From Gammaproteobacteria bacterium (GTDB lineage: Bacteria; Pseudomonadota; Gammaproteobacteria; Burkholderiales; Burkholderiaceae_B): a DNA stretch of 64,000 nucleotides. Both the position numbers and the translations under genes were made by a program. The stretch spans positions 208,508-272,507 of the forward strand of contig JAHIXK010000014.1 in assembly GCA_018815245.1 (NCBI GenBank), read 5' to 3'. The notes below the pieces were generated by a model, which worked only from the letters and a program-made list of their open reading frames with translations, was not told the DNA's origin and ran no database searches. This document shows, piece after piece, positions 55,134-64,000 of the stretch (within the stretch, counting starts at the first letter, position 1; each line of letters opens with the position of its first letter).

Positions 55134-56255
55134 ATGACTCGTAGTACCCTGGTTGCACTCGACCTTGGCCAACACGAGTTTCACGAAAGTGTCGATGAAC
55201 TCGCTCTATTGGCCACCTCCGCTGGTGCAGAGGTGATCGGCGTTTTTGTGTCCAAACGACGCGCCCCCGACTCCGCAACTTTCATTGGTTCCGGCAAGGT
55301 GCAGGAAATTCTTGCCCATTGCGAGGCCGAAGAAGTTGGGCTTGTCATTTTCAATCACAGCCTAAGCCCCGCCCAACAAAGAAACTTGGAAAATGCGCTT
55401 GGCCGCAGGGTTATTGACCGAACCGGTTTGATTCTCGATATTTTTGCCATTCGTGCGCGAAGTTTCGAGGGCAAGTTGCAAGTGGAATTGGCCCAGTTGC
55501 AGTACATGGCTTCGCGCCTGGTGCGTGGCAATGCAAATTTGTACGGGCAGCAGGGCGGTATCGGCATGCGTGGCCCGGGTGAAACCCAGTTGGAAACCGA
55601 CCGCCGATTAATCGGTGTGAAGGTTAAACAGCTGAAAACGCGGCTGGAAAAGTTGCAGAAACAGCGGCAAACCCAGCGCAGGCAGCGTGAACGGCGTGGG
55701 CAGTTCACCGTGGCCATTGTGGGTTACACCAACGCAGGCAAAAGCACGCTGTTCAATGCGATTGCAAGCGACAAGGCCTATGCTGCTGACCAGCTGTTTG
55801 CTACGCTGGACACCACCACGCGCCGCGTTTGGCTTGCACCCAAAGTAGACATGGCGCTGTCCGACACCGTCGGGTTTATTCGCGACTTGTCCCACTCCCT
55901 GGTCGATGCATTCAAGGCCACCCTTGAAAGTGCTGTACATGCAGATGTGTTGTTGCATGTGGTGGATGCCAGTTCACCCGTGCGCCACAGCCAGATTGAC
56001 GAAGTGAACAAGGTGTTGTTCGAGATAGAAGCAGGTGATGTACCCCAAGTGATTATCTGGAACAAAATAGACGCCTGTGAGCGTTCGCCTGAGGTCGAAC
56101 GTGACGGGAATGGTAAGATTTTGTCCGTGGCGGTAAGCGCGCGTTATGGTTTGGGTGTCGCAGAGTTGCGTGAATGTTTGACGGAACTTGCTGGCAACTT
56201 CTACGCTCAAAGCCGGGGTGCCGATGCCCAGTCAACTGAACTGCAGTGGGCTTGA
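55134..56255 (+). CDS. hflX: Ribosome-splitting GTPase HflX
   Basis: A 373-residue GTPase that binds the 50S subunit and splits stalled 70S ribosomes. The N-terminal HflX domain includes SAGAEVIGVFVSKRRAPDSATFIGSGKVQEI and RTGLILDIFAIRARSFEGKLQVELAQLQYMASRL; the linker helix carries the arginine-rich stretch. The G domain shows GYTNAGKSTLFN, LDTTTRRV, DTVGFI and NKID. It starts 37 bases after hfq, and hflK follows by 36. Confidence 0.95.
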   Translation: MTRSTLVALDLGQHEFHESVDELALLATSAGAEVIGVFVSKRRAPDSATFIGSGKVQEILAHCEAEEVGLVIFNHSLSPAQQRNLENALGRRVIDRTGLILDIFAIRARSFEGKLQVELAQLQYMASRLVRGNANLYGQQGGIGMRGPGETQLETDRRLIGVKVKQLKTRLEKLQKQRQTQRRQRERRGQFTVAIVGYTNAGKSTLFNAIASDKAYAADQLFATLDTTTRRVWLAPKVDMALSDTVGFIRDLSHSLVDAFKATLESAVHADVLLHVVDASSPVRHSQIDEVNKVLFEIEAGDVPQVIIWNKIDACERSPEVERDGNGKILSVAVSARYGLGVAELRECLTELAGNFYAQSRGADAQSTELQWA

Positions 56256-56291
56256 ACGTCAACAATTAATTTTTCAGCAGCAGGAACAAGC

Positions 56292-57611
56292 ATGTCAATG
56301 AATGATCCGGATTGGGGCAGAAATTCATCGGGTAATCAAAACAACGATGAACAGCAAAAACCCCAAGATCAAGACAACAACCGCAGACCCGGTGGTCGCC
56401 AGGATGGCCCACCTGATCTGGATGAACTATGGCGCGACTTCAATAGCAGGCTGAACCGCCTGTTTGGGAAGAAGGGCGGTGGCGATGGCGGTGGCCCGCG
56501 CGGCCCACTTGGCGGCAGTGGTGGCCCCAGCATGGAAAATGCCGGTAAGGGCTTTACTGCAGTGATCGTCATTGCCGTGCTTGTTTGGCTGGCCAGTGGT
56601 TTTTACATTGTTCAGGAAGGCCGAGAGGGCGTTATTTTGCAATTTGGCAAATACCATCACACCTCCATGCCTGGCTTTCAATGGCGCCTTCCCTATCCAA
56701 TTCAGTCGCATGAAGTGGTGAATTCATCTCAAGTTCGCATTGTCGAGGTGGGCTATCGCAACGACGTGAAAAGCAAAGTGCTTCGTGAAGCACTCATGCT
56801 GACTGAAGATGAAAACATCATCGATATTCAGTTTGCGGTTCAATACCGCCTGAAAGATGCAGGCGACTATCTGTTCAACATGGTTGATCCGGATGAGTCC
56901 GTGAAAATGGCGGCTGAAACCGCCATTCGCGAGGTGGTTGGCCGCAGCAAAATGGACTTTGTGCTGTACGAAGGGCGTGAACAAATTGCCTTGAATACGG
57001 CAGAAGTGATGCAGGAAATTCTGGACAAGTATGGTGCCGGTGTTTTGGTTTCGAGCGTGACGGTTCAAGGTGTTCAACCACCCGAGCAGGTTCAGGCCGC
57101 CTTTGACGATGCAGTGAAAGCTGGTCAGGATCGCGAGCGTTTGAAAAACGATGGACAGGCTTATGCCAATGACGTGATTCCGCGTGCCCGTGGTAACGCC
57201 GCTCGTTTGATTGAGGAAGCGAATGGTTACCGCGAACGGGTTGTTGCGCAGTCTGAAGGCGATGCCTCCCGTTTCAAGGCCATTTTGACCGAATACGAAA
57301 AAGCACCCAAGGTCACCAAAGACCGTTTGTACCTGGACGCAATGCAGGAAATTTATTCCAACGTGTCCAAGGTTATTGTGGGCACCAAGAACAACAGTCA
57401 GTTGCTTTACCTGCCGCTGGACAAGTTGATCGAGAAGAGTGGCCCGCCCTCCAGTCAGGACACCAGCAGTTCAGGCAGCAGCGGTGGCGGTGCTTCGTCG
57501 CCCACCAGCAAGTCGAGTGAAACCGCACCAGCAACGCCGCGTGCCGGCAACGATGGTTTTGACACAAGTGTTCGCGACGCCATGCGCAACCGTGACCGGG
57601 GAGCCCGTTAA
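56292..57611 (+). CDS. hflK: FtsH-modulating protease regulator HflK
   Basis: A 439-residue membrane protein of the SPFH (band 7) family that forms a large cage with HflC around FtsH. A hydrophilic Gly/Asn/Gln-rich N-terminus (to residue about 90) precedes one membrane helix (FTAVIVIAVLVWLASGFYIVQ), the SPFH domain (EGVILQFGKYHHTSMPGFQWRLPYP) and a coiled coil (about 265-345); the C-terminal tail is Ser/Gly-rich. The stop is two bases before hflC. The protein faces the periplasm as in E. coli. Confidence 0.95.
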   Translation: MSMNDPDWGRNSSGNQNNDEQQKPQDQDNNRRPGGRQDGPPDLDELWRDFNSRLNRLFGKKGGGDGGGPRGPLGGSGGPSMENAGKGFTAVIVIAVLVWLASGFYIVQEGREGVILQFGKYHHTSMPGFQWRLPYPIQSHEVVNSSQVRIVEVGYRNDVKSKVLREALMLTEDENIIDIQFAVQYRLKDAGDYLFNMVDPDESVKMAAETAIREVVGRSKMDFVLYEGREQIALNTAEVMQEILDKYGAGVLVSSVTVQGVQPPEQVQAAFDDAVKAGQDRERLKNDGQAYANDVIPRARGNAARLIEEANGYRERVVAQSEGDASRFKAILTEYEKAPKVTKDRLYLDAMQEIYSNVSKVIVGTKNNSQLLYLPLDKLIEKSGPPSSQDTSSSGSSGGGASSPTSKSSETAPATPRAGNDGFDTSVRDAMRNRDRGAR

Positions 57612-57613
57612 TC

Positions 57614-58480
57614 ATGCCCAAGATTTTTGTAGTTATCGCGGCAGCCTTGGTTGGTTTTTTTGTAGCCAACACCTGCCTGTATGTTGTTGATCAACGTCAA
57701 TACGCCATCGTGTTTGCTTTGGGGCAGGTTGAAGAAGTGCGTCAAGAACCTGGCTTGTATTTCAAGTTGCCAGCGCCGTTCCAGAACGTCATTTTTCTGG
57801 ACAAACGCATTCAAACCATCGACACACCCGAGCCTGAGCGTTTTATCACCTCAGAGAAGAAAAACCTCTTGATCGATTCTTACATCAAGTGGCGTATCGT
57901 CGACCCGCGTCTGTATTTTGTTCGTTTGAGCGGTGATTCCCGTTTGGCCCAAAGCCGTATGTCTCAAGTTGTGAAATCGGCGTTGAACGAAGAAATTACC
58001 AAGCGCACTGTGCCGCAAATGGTGTCTGGTGAACGAACCACCGTGATGAATACAGTGGTTGAAAAAGTCAAGGATGAGGCCACTGAAATCGGCGTTGAAA
58101 TTCTGGATGTTCGCTTGAAGCGCGTGGATTTGTTGCCTGAAGTCAGTGAGTCCGTGTTTCGTCGAATGGAAGCAGAGCGCAAACGTGTTGCAAATGATCT
58201 GCGTGCAACCGGTGCTGCTGAATCCGAGCAAATTCGCGCAGATGCTGATCGTCAGCGAGAAGTGATCCTTGCGGAAGCGTATAGAGAAGCACAAACTGTC
58301 AAAGGGGAGGGTGATGCAAAGGCCGCTTCGATTTATAATGCCGCTTTTGGTCGCAATCCCGAGTTCTATTCCTTTTACCGCAGCCTAGACGCCTACAAGA
58401 AGTCTTTGACGTCCAAGTCTGATGTGATGGTGGTTGATCCGCAGTCCGATTTCTTCAAGTTTCTGCAAAAATCGCAGTAA
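57614..58480 (+). CDS. hflC: FtsH-modulating protease regulator HflC
   Basis: A 288-residue partner of HflK. An N-terminal membrane helix (IFVVIAAALVGFFVANTCLYVV) is followed by the SPFH domain (RQYAIVFALGQVEEVRQEPGLYFKLPAPFQNV) and a coiled-coil region (MEAERKRVANDLRATGAAESEQIRADADRQREVIL) ending in the FYSFYRSLDAYKKSL block typical of HflC. Start two bases after hflK. The length is normal. Confidence 0.95.
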   Translation: MPKIFVVIAAALVGFFVANTCLYVVDQRQYAIVFALGQVEEVRQEPGLYFKLPAPFQNVIFLDKRIQTIDTPEPERFITSEKKNLLIDSYIKWRIVDPRLYFVRLSGDSRLAQSRMSQVVKSALNEEITKRTVPQMVSGERTTVMNTVVEKVKDEATEIGVEILDVRLKRVDLLPEVSESVFRRMEAERKRVANDLRATGAAESEQIRADADRQREVILAEAYREAQTVKGEGDAKAASIYNAAFGRNPEFYSFYRSLDAYKKSLTSKSDVMVVDPQSDFFKFLQKSQ

Positions 58481-58578
58481 CTTGGGGCTTGTCGCGCGTG
58501 CGCAGGTTTAACCCCCTCGCTTGAAAAGGTCTGGCTCAGGGAATACTGGAAATGAGCGAGACCTTCCGGCTGGCCTTG

Positions 58579-58610
58579 GCCCTCGTGTCTGATCGCGAGG
58601 GCTTTGCGCC
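58579..58610 (+). terminator. Hairpin after hflC
   Basis: Seven-pair G/C-rich stem GCCCTCG / CGAGGGC with a ten-base loop, followed by a partly T-rich run. It may attenuate rather than fully end transcription between hflC and hisZ. Confidence 0.5.
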
Positions 58611-58671
58611 TTTTCTTGTTGGAATCACGCTTGTTTTGTTTTGAAATACTCGTTTTAGAGTTGGAATAGTC

Positions 58672-59868
58672 ATGTCTGCTTGGCTTCTGCCAGAGTCCGT
58701 TGCCGATGTATTGCCTTCCGAGGCACGGCGAATCGAAGAATTGCGAAGGTCCTTGCTGGACCGTTTTCGCGTGTACGGCTATGAACTGGTCATGCCGCCC
58801 ATGCTGGAATACACCGAGTCCCTGCTTGGCAATGCCGATGTGTCTTTGAACCTCCAAACTTTCAAGTTGCTGGATCAGGCCAGCGGGCGCATGCTCGGCT
58901 TGCGTGCCGACACTACCCCGCAGGTGGCTCGAATTGATGCCCACATTTTGAACCGCAAAGGCGTAACGCGTTTGTGCTACTGCGGCCCGGTGTTGCACAC
59001 ACAGGCCTTGGGTTTGCACACCACGCGCGAACCTTTGCAATGCGGTGCGGAATTGTATGGTTGCGGCGGCATTGAGGCCGACCTTGAAATTTTGAACCTG
59101 GCCGTTGATGCCTTGAATTTGTCCGGCTTGAGGGGGTATTGCCTTGCACTGTCCCATGCCGGTTTGTTGGCCGCAGTGGTCGACGGCGAGGGGTTGCCCG
59201 ATGCACTGATCCACAGCCTGCACGACTGCCTGGCCCAGAAAGACAGGCCAGCCCTTGAGGGCTTGCTTGCCGGTGTGTCCGCAAGTTGCCGTAGCAATGT
59301 GTTGGCCTTGCTTGGTTTGTACGGTGCGGTGGGCGGATCAAACTGTGTGTTGAATCGCGCAGCCGAACAATTGCCCCGCAATCCCAAAGTTGGTTCGGTG
59401 CTGAATGAATTGCGCACCTTGATTGCCCGCTTGCAGGAAACTGTGTCGGCCATGCCTGCAGTGATTCTGGATTTGGCCGATCTGGCCAGTTTCGATTACC
59501 ACAGTGGCTTGATTTTCTCGGCATATGTGGATGGTTGTCCCAACGCGATTCTACGCGGTGGCCGCTACGATGATGTGGGGGCCGTGTATGGCAGGGCTCG
59601 CCCTGCGACTGGTTTTTCAGTGGACCTGCGCGAGCTGGTTTCCCTGCAGGCGGTGCAGTCAAAGCCCAAGGCGGCCATTCGTGCGCCGTGGGTTTACGAC
59701 ACCGGCTTGATGTCGGTGATTCGCGAACTGCGCAGCCAGGGTGAGGTTGTGTTGCAGTCATTGCCCCACACTGCGCAAGAGGAAGAAGAATTTGTATGTG
59801 ATCGGCAGCTTGTACAGGCCAACGCCGTGTGGAAAGTGGTGCCGATTGGCATGAATCAGGAGAAATAA
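58672..59868 (+). CDS. hisZ: ATP phosphoribosyltransferase regulatory subunit HisZ
   Basis: A 398-residue paralogue of histidyl-tRNA synthetase without aminoacylation function, which forms a complex with short-form HisG to catalyse and control the first step of histidine synthesis. Class II synthetase motif 2-like text (MLGLRADTTPQVARIDAH) and the YYSGLIF-type histidine-binding block (FDYHSGLIFSAYVDG, GGRYDDVGAVYG) are visible; the anticodon-binding domain is absent, as expected. hisG itself is not in the window. purA follows three bases later. Confidence 0.93.
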   Translation: MSAWLLPESVADVLPSEARRIEELRRSLLDRFRVYGYELVMPPMLEYTESLLGNADVSLNLQTFKLLDQASGRMLGLRADTTPQVARIDAHILNRKGVTRLCYCGPVLHTQALGLHTTREPLQCGAELYGCGGIEADLEILNLAVDALNLSGLRGYCLALSHAGLLAAVVDGEGLPDALIHSLHDCLAQKDRPALEGLLAGVSASCRSNVLALLGLYGAVGGSNCVLNRAAEQLPRNPKVGSVLNELRTLIARLQETVSAMPAVILDLADLASFDYHSGLIFSAYVDGCPNAILRGGRYDDVGAVYGRARPATGFSVDLRELVSLQAVQSKPKAAIRAPWVYDTGLMSVIRELRSQGEVVLQSLPHTAQEEEEFVCDRQLVQANAVWKVVPIGMNQEK

Positions 59869-61173
<1,305 letters not shown>

Positions 61174-61191
61174 CCAGGATGTGTTTGCCGC

Positions 61192-61665
61192 ATGGAAAAA
61201 CTGCATGTTGATTACGCGCAGTACCACAACCTGATTGATCAGGTTGTGTGTGCGGTTGAAGGTTCGGGTTTTCAGCCCGATGTTGTGCTGGGTGTTTCCC
61301 GTGGCGGGCTTTTTCTGGCCGATGGCTTGTCGAGGGCATTGCGAAAGCCCATGGCGGTTATTGCCGCATCTTCCTATCGAGGTGGTGCTGGAACCGAGCA
61401 GGGCGAGCTTCAGGTGTCTGCCTCCATTGCCTCCGTGGTACCTGTTACAGGCAAGGTGTTGTTGGTCGATGACCTGGCAGATTCCGGGCGCACCTTGCAG
61501 GCTTTGTGCGCACACTTGAGGCACATGTGCCCCCATATTCATGAATTGAAAACAGCCGTGGTGTGGGTCAAGCCATCCTCAATTTTCAAGCCGGATTATG
61601 CGGCAGAGTATCTCGAGTCCGATGTCTGGATTGTGCAACCATTTGAAACGCGCGATTTTCAGTAA
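61192..61665 (+). CDS. Purine-type phosphoribosyltransferase
   Basis: A 157-residue type I phosphoribosyltransferase. The PRPP-binding motif is VLLVDDLADSGRTLQAL and the early loop VLGVSRGGLFLADGLSRAL contacts pyrophosphate. Similar proteins follow purA in other Burkholderiales and are annotated as hypoxanthine or xanthine phosphoribosyltransferase-like; the exact base salvaged is not certain. It starts 18 bases after purA. Short for HPRT (about 170-185), typical for the Gpt-like/YerA-like small group. Confidence 0.85.
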   Translation: MEKLHVDYAQYHNLIDQVVCAVEGSGFQPDVVLGVSRGGLFLADGLSRALRKPMAVIAASSYRGGAGTEQGELQVSASIASVVPVTGKVLLVDDLADSGRTLQALCAHLRHMCPHIHELKTAVVWVKPSSIFKPDYAAEYLESDVWIVQPFETRDFQ

Positions 61666-61775
61666 CTATTCTTCATCTTCTTCGTGCAAAATATAGCGAT
61701 TTTTGTTCTAAAAACCGCTAAAAATTGATGTGTTATCCTATGGATCCTTTTAAGTGTCAAGGAGATCCTGGGACA

Positions 61776-62831
61776 ATGCCAGTCTTACCTGTTGTAACCA
61801 AAATAATTCCCCACCCCCGAATCAAGCTTTCATCGCTTTGCGCGCTCGTTTTTTCCCTGTGCAGTACCCAGGCCATGGCGGCCAGTGTTGTGCTGGACAA
61901 CGGCGACCAAATCAGCGGTGAAGTCATTAAATTGGGCGACAACATTTTGACCTTCAAGTCGCCCTTGTTTGGGGAAATCGAGGTGCCCTGGAAGCGCGTC
62001 ACTGAATTGACCTCCGACGATGGTGTGACCGTGCAGCTGAAAGACGGCACCAAGGTGAAGGGCAGGGTGGCCTTGAACGCCCAGGGCGAGCTGATCATTG
62101 ACCAAGGCGATTTGGGGTGGTCTACGCCCCTTAAAAAGACTGATGTGGTCATGTTTAATCCACCTGTGATCGACCATTCGGTGAAATACAGTGGAAGGGC
62201 CAATTTGGGCGGCGTGTTCAACCGGGGAAATTCGGAAGACGATGCGCTGAATTTTGATGCAGAGTTCATTGCCCGAACCCCAGAGAATCGCTACACGGTG
62301 GCCGCCGAAGTGAACGAGGCTGAGTCGGCGGGGGTGGCAACTACATCGAACCGATACCTGAAGACCCAATACGATGCATTTTTGAGCGAGAAAGATTACC
62401 TGTTCGTGAACGCCAAAGGTGAACAGGACAAACTGGCCGATTTGAATTTGCGAACCTCGCTGGGCGCTGGTTATGGTTACCAGTTTTTCGAAACAGAGCG
62501 GGCCAAATTGTCGACTGAATATGGTTTGGCTTACATCAATGAAGATTACATTGTGGCACCTGATGAGTCGTTTCCTTCCTTAAGCCTGGGGTTGGATTAC
62601 GAGCGCAAATTCTGGAACAAGCGACTGGTGTTTTTCAACAACAATGATTTGTCCGTCAGCCTTGAAGACACTGCCGATGCCTTGTTTAAAACCAAGGTGG
62701 GTTTGCGCGCACCGATTGTGGAAAACGTGAACGTGGCCACGCAAGTGAATGTGGATTATGACAACATGCCGCCACCCGGTGTCGAGAAGACCGACACCAG
62801 TTTGATCTTCAGCGTGGGTTACGGATTCTGA
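61776..62831 (+). CDS. DUF481 outer-membrane protein
   Basis: A 351-residue exported protein with a signal peptide ending STQAMA. The segment after it (VVLDNGDQISGEVIKLGDNILTFKSPLFGEIEVPW) resembles an SH3/Sm-like fold, then DUF481 follows from about residue 135 (GRANLGGVFNRGNSEDDAL) with alternating hydrophobic/aromatic strands and a C-terminal aromatic residue (SVGYGF), as in beta-barrel outer-membrane proteins. The start at ATG 61776 is chosen with AAGGAG 11 bases upstream; earlier in-frame ATGs lack a binding site. Role unknown; YdiY of E. coli, a DUF481 protein, is acid-induced. Confidence 0.83.
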   Translation: MPVLPVVTKIIPHPRIKLSSLCALVFSLCSTQAMAASVVLDNGDQISGEVIKLGDNILTFKSPLFGEIEVPWKRVTELTSDDGVTVQLKDGTKVKGRVALNAQGELIIDQGDLGWSTPLKKTDVVMFNPPVIDHSVKYSGRANLGGVFNRGNSEDDALNFDAEFIARTPENRYTVAAEVNEAESAGVATTSNRYLKTQYDAFLSEKDYLFVNAKGEQDKLADLNLRTSLGAGYGYQFFETERAKLSTEYGLAYINEDYIVAPDESFPSLSLGLDYERKFWNKRLVFFNNNDLSVSLEDTADALFKTKVGLRAPIVENVNVATQVNVDYDNMPPPGVEKTDTSLIFSVGYGF

Positions 62832-62962
62832 GGACAGAAAAGGAAATTTGTGTTGCTGCAATTCGCGGCAATGCAAATTCGCCAAGCGCTTCAGAATTTC
62901 AGAAAGTATGTGGGAAAAGTGCTGTACACTGCGTTTGAGCGCATAAGAACAGAGAAAACTGC

Positions 62963-63049
62963 TGGTGCCCAGGAGAGGACTCGAACCTCCACAGTGTTAC
63001 CACCACTAGGACCTGAACCTAGCGCGTCTACCAATTCCGCCACCTGGGC
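62963..63049 (-). tRNA. tRNA-Leu (anticodon CAG)
   Basis: An 87-base tRNA on the minus strand with encoded CCA. The acceptor stem GCCCAGG / CCTGGGC, the anticodon loop TTCAGGT in the stem CTAGG/CCTAG, and the long variable arm identify a class II leucine tRNA reading CTG. A strong promoter precedes it and lies across the rnr start. Confidence 0.95.
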
Positions 63050-63066
63050 ACAGGTGCGAGCGGTGA

Positions 63067-63094
63067 ATTCTAATGAAATTAAATAATTTGTCAA
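63067..63094 (-). promoter_or_regulatory. Strong sigma70 promoter of tRNA-Leu
   Basis: On the minus strand, consensus -35 TTGACA-type (TTGACA, 63089-63094) and -10 TAGAAT (63067-63072) are separated by 16 bases. It overlaps both candidate start codons of rnr on the other strand. Confidence 0.8.
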
Positions 63095-64000
63095 TGCATA
63101 AAACAGAAATAAAAATCCCAAGTCGTGAAGACATCCTGGCTGTACTGCGCCAAGCGCAAGCCCCCTTAACCCGCGAACAGGTTTACGAGCACCTTAAACT
63201 TTCTGAAGATCAAATTCCAATTATTGAAAAACGACTGAATGCGATGGAGCGTGACGGTCAATTAATGCCCAACCGAAAAGGCATGTTGCTGCTTTCCACC
63301 AAACTTGATTTTGTGGCCGGCAAAGTGGCGGGTCACCGTGACGGTTTTGGCTTTCTGGTGCGCGACGATCGCGGCCCGGATGCCTTTCTTTCCCCGCGTG
63401 AAATGCAAAAAGTGTTGCACGGCGACCGCGTGCTGGTGCGAATTACCGGCACTGACCACCGTGGCAAGCCCGAGGGTACTATTGTCGAAGTGACTGAGCG
63501 CAAAACCAACCGGCTGGTTGGGCGTTTGGTGTCTGAGCGCGGCATTTTGTTGGTGATCCCCGAAGACCAGCGCATCAAGCACGACATTCTGGTGTCGCCC
63601 AAAGACGTGGGCAATGCCACGCCGGGTAAAGTGGTCACTGTTGAAATTGTGGAACAACCCACCCGCCATTCCCAGCCGATCGGCAAGGTGGCTGAGGTGC
63701 TTGGCGAGTTGGATGACCCCGGCATGGAAATTGAAATTGCCGTGCGCAAATTCGATGTGCCGCATGAATTCAACCTGCTGACCATGAACCAGGCTGAAAG
63801 CATTCCCAACGAGGTGGAGCACAAGGATTTGAAGGGCCGCGTGGATTTGCGCGATGTGCCTTTCGTGACCATTGATGGCGAGGACGCCCGCGACTTCGAC
63901 GATGCGGTGTATTGCACCCCATCGAATGACACCAAGGGTGGCTGGCGCTTGCTGGTGGCCATTGCCGATGTAAGCCACTATGTGATGCCAGGCACACCGA
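63073..64000 (+). CDS. rnr: Ribonuclease R (5' part)
   Basis: The first 309 codons of a 3'-5' exoribonuclease that degrades structured RNA and acts with tmRNA; the gene runs off the right edge. Visible domains: a winged-helix-like N-terminal region (PSREDILAVLRQAQAPLTREQVYEHL), the two cold-shock-like domains (GKVAGHRDGFGFLVRDD and beyond) and the start of the RNB catalytic domain with the metal-binding text TIDGEDARDFDDAVY. Candidate starts are ATG 63073, after an in-frame stop, and ATG 63094; the second gives MHKTEIKIPSRED and is closer to typical RNase R beginnings. Confidence 0.94.
   Translation, partial: MKLNNLSMHKTEIKIPSREDILAVLRQAQAPLTREQVYEHLKLSEDQIPIIEKRLNAMERDGQLMPNRKGMLLLSTKLDFVAGKVAGHRDGFGFLVRDDRGPDAFLSPREMQKVLHGDRVLVRITGTDHRGKPEGTIVEVTERKTNRLVGRLVSERGILLVIPEDQRIKHDILVSPKDVGNATPGKVVTVEIVEQPTRHSQPIGKVAEVLGELDDPGMEIEIAVRKFDVPHEFNLLTMNQAESIPNEVEHKDLKGRVDLRDVPFVTIDGEDARDFDDAVYCTPSNDTKGGWRLLVAIADVSHYVMPGTP

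Noticed and set aside
58552-58644. Small 30-codon gene between hflC and hisZ, possibly a shortened DUF2065
   Set aside because: A frame MSETFRLALALVSDREGFAPF exists, but it overlaps the terminator hairpin and is half the family's length. Similarity is too weak.

Overview
The window reads as a chromosomal segment of a betaproteobacterium of the order Burkholderiales. The right-hand third carries two gene strings in the order usual for that order: scpB-rluB-rimP-nusA-infB-rbfA-truB-typA and hfq-hflX-hflK-hflC-hisZ-purA-phosphoribosyltransferase-(tRNA-Leu)-rnr. Base composition is moderate. A Limnobacter-like organism would fit, but that is a guess from gene content and was not tested.

Region 1 (1-10.8 kb, all minus strand) is a type IVb pilus operon related to the thin-pilus (Pil) system of IncI plasmids. 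In transcription order it holds a PilL/TcpQ-like protein, PilN secretin, PilO, PilP, PilQ ATPase, PilR platform protein, PilS major prepilin and a large second prepilin in the PilV position. A Tat-exported M15-type peptidase and two unrecognised proteins follow, the last running off the left edge. No PilM, lytic transglycosylase PilT, prepilin peptidase PilU or shufflon is visible.

Region 2 (10.9-17.7 kb) holds an unknown protein, a zinc alcohol dehydrogenase divergent from a lone molybdopterin oxidoreductase, and a non-heme-iron sulfoxide synthase of the EgtB/OvoA/SenA superfamily. A separate methyltransferase resembling the C-terminal domain of OvoA is coupled to the synthase. A CigR/RcnB-like secreted protein closes the region.

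Region 3 (about 17.8-38.0 kb) looks like a genomic island. Its right end is an intact initiator tRNA gene (tRNA-fMet, minus strand, 37994-38070) and its left end is a direct repeat of the 3' part of that gene plus its terminator. The cargo begins with a CYP153-type P450, its 2Fe-2S ferredoxin and its ferredoxin reductase, divergent from an AraC regulator. Next come a TetR regulator, two hotdog thioesterase-like proteins, an alpha/beta hydrolase and a GMC alcohol dehydrogenase. After that come a second AraC regulator, an HSL-type esterase, eroded acyl-CoA dehydrogenase and thiolase genes, and a fatty acyl-CoA synthetase. An IS3 remnant and three predicted phosphoesterases (zinc phospholipase C-like, PhoD-like, PHP/CehA-like) complete it. 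The first part suggests terminal oxidation of medium-chain alkanes or related aliphatics and their activation to acyl-CoA. No integrase is visible, and the pseudogenes suggest an old, immobilised island.

Region 4 (38.1-64 kb) is core genome: two small conserved proteins, the scpB/rluB pair, the rimP-nusA-infB-rbfA-truB-typA translation operon, dusA, an FAD-linked oxidase, DUF2069, WrbA and YihY proteins. The hfq-hflX-hflKC-hisZ-purA string, a DUF481 outer-membrane protein, tRNA-Leu(CAG) and the 5' part of rnr follow. A pair of inverted consensus DnaA boxes lies upstream of scpB.
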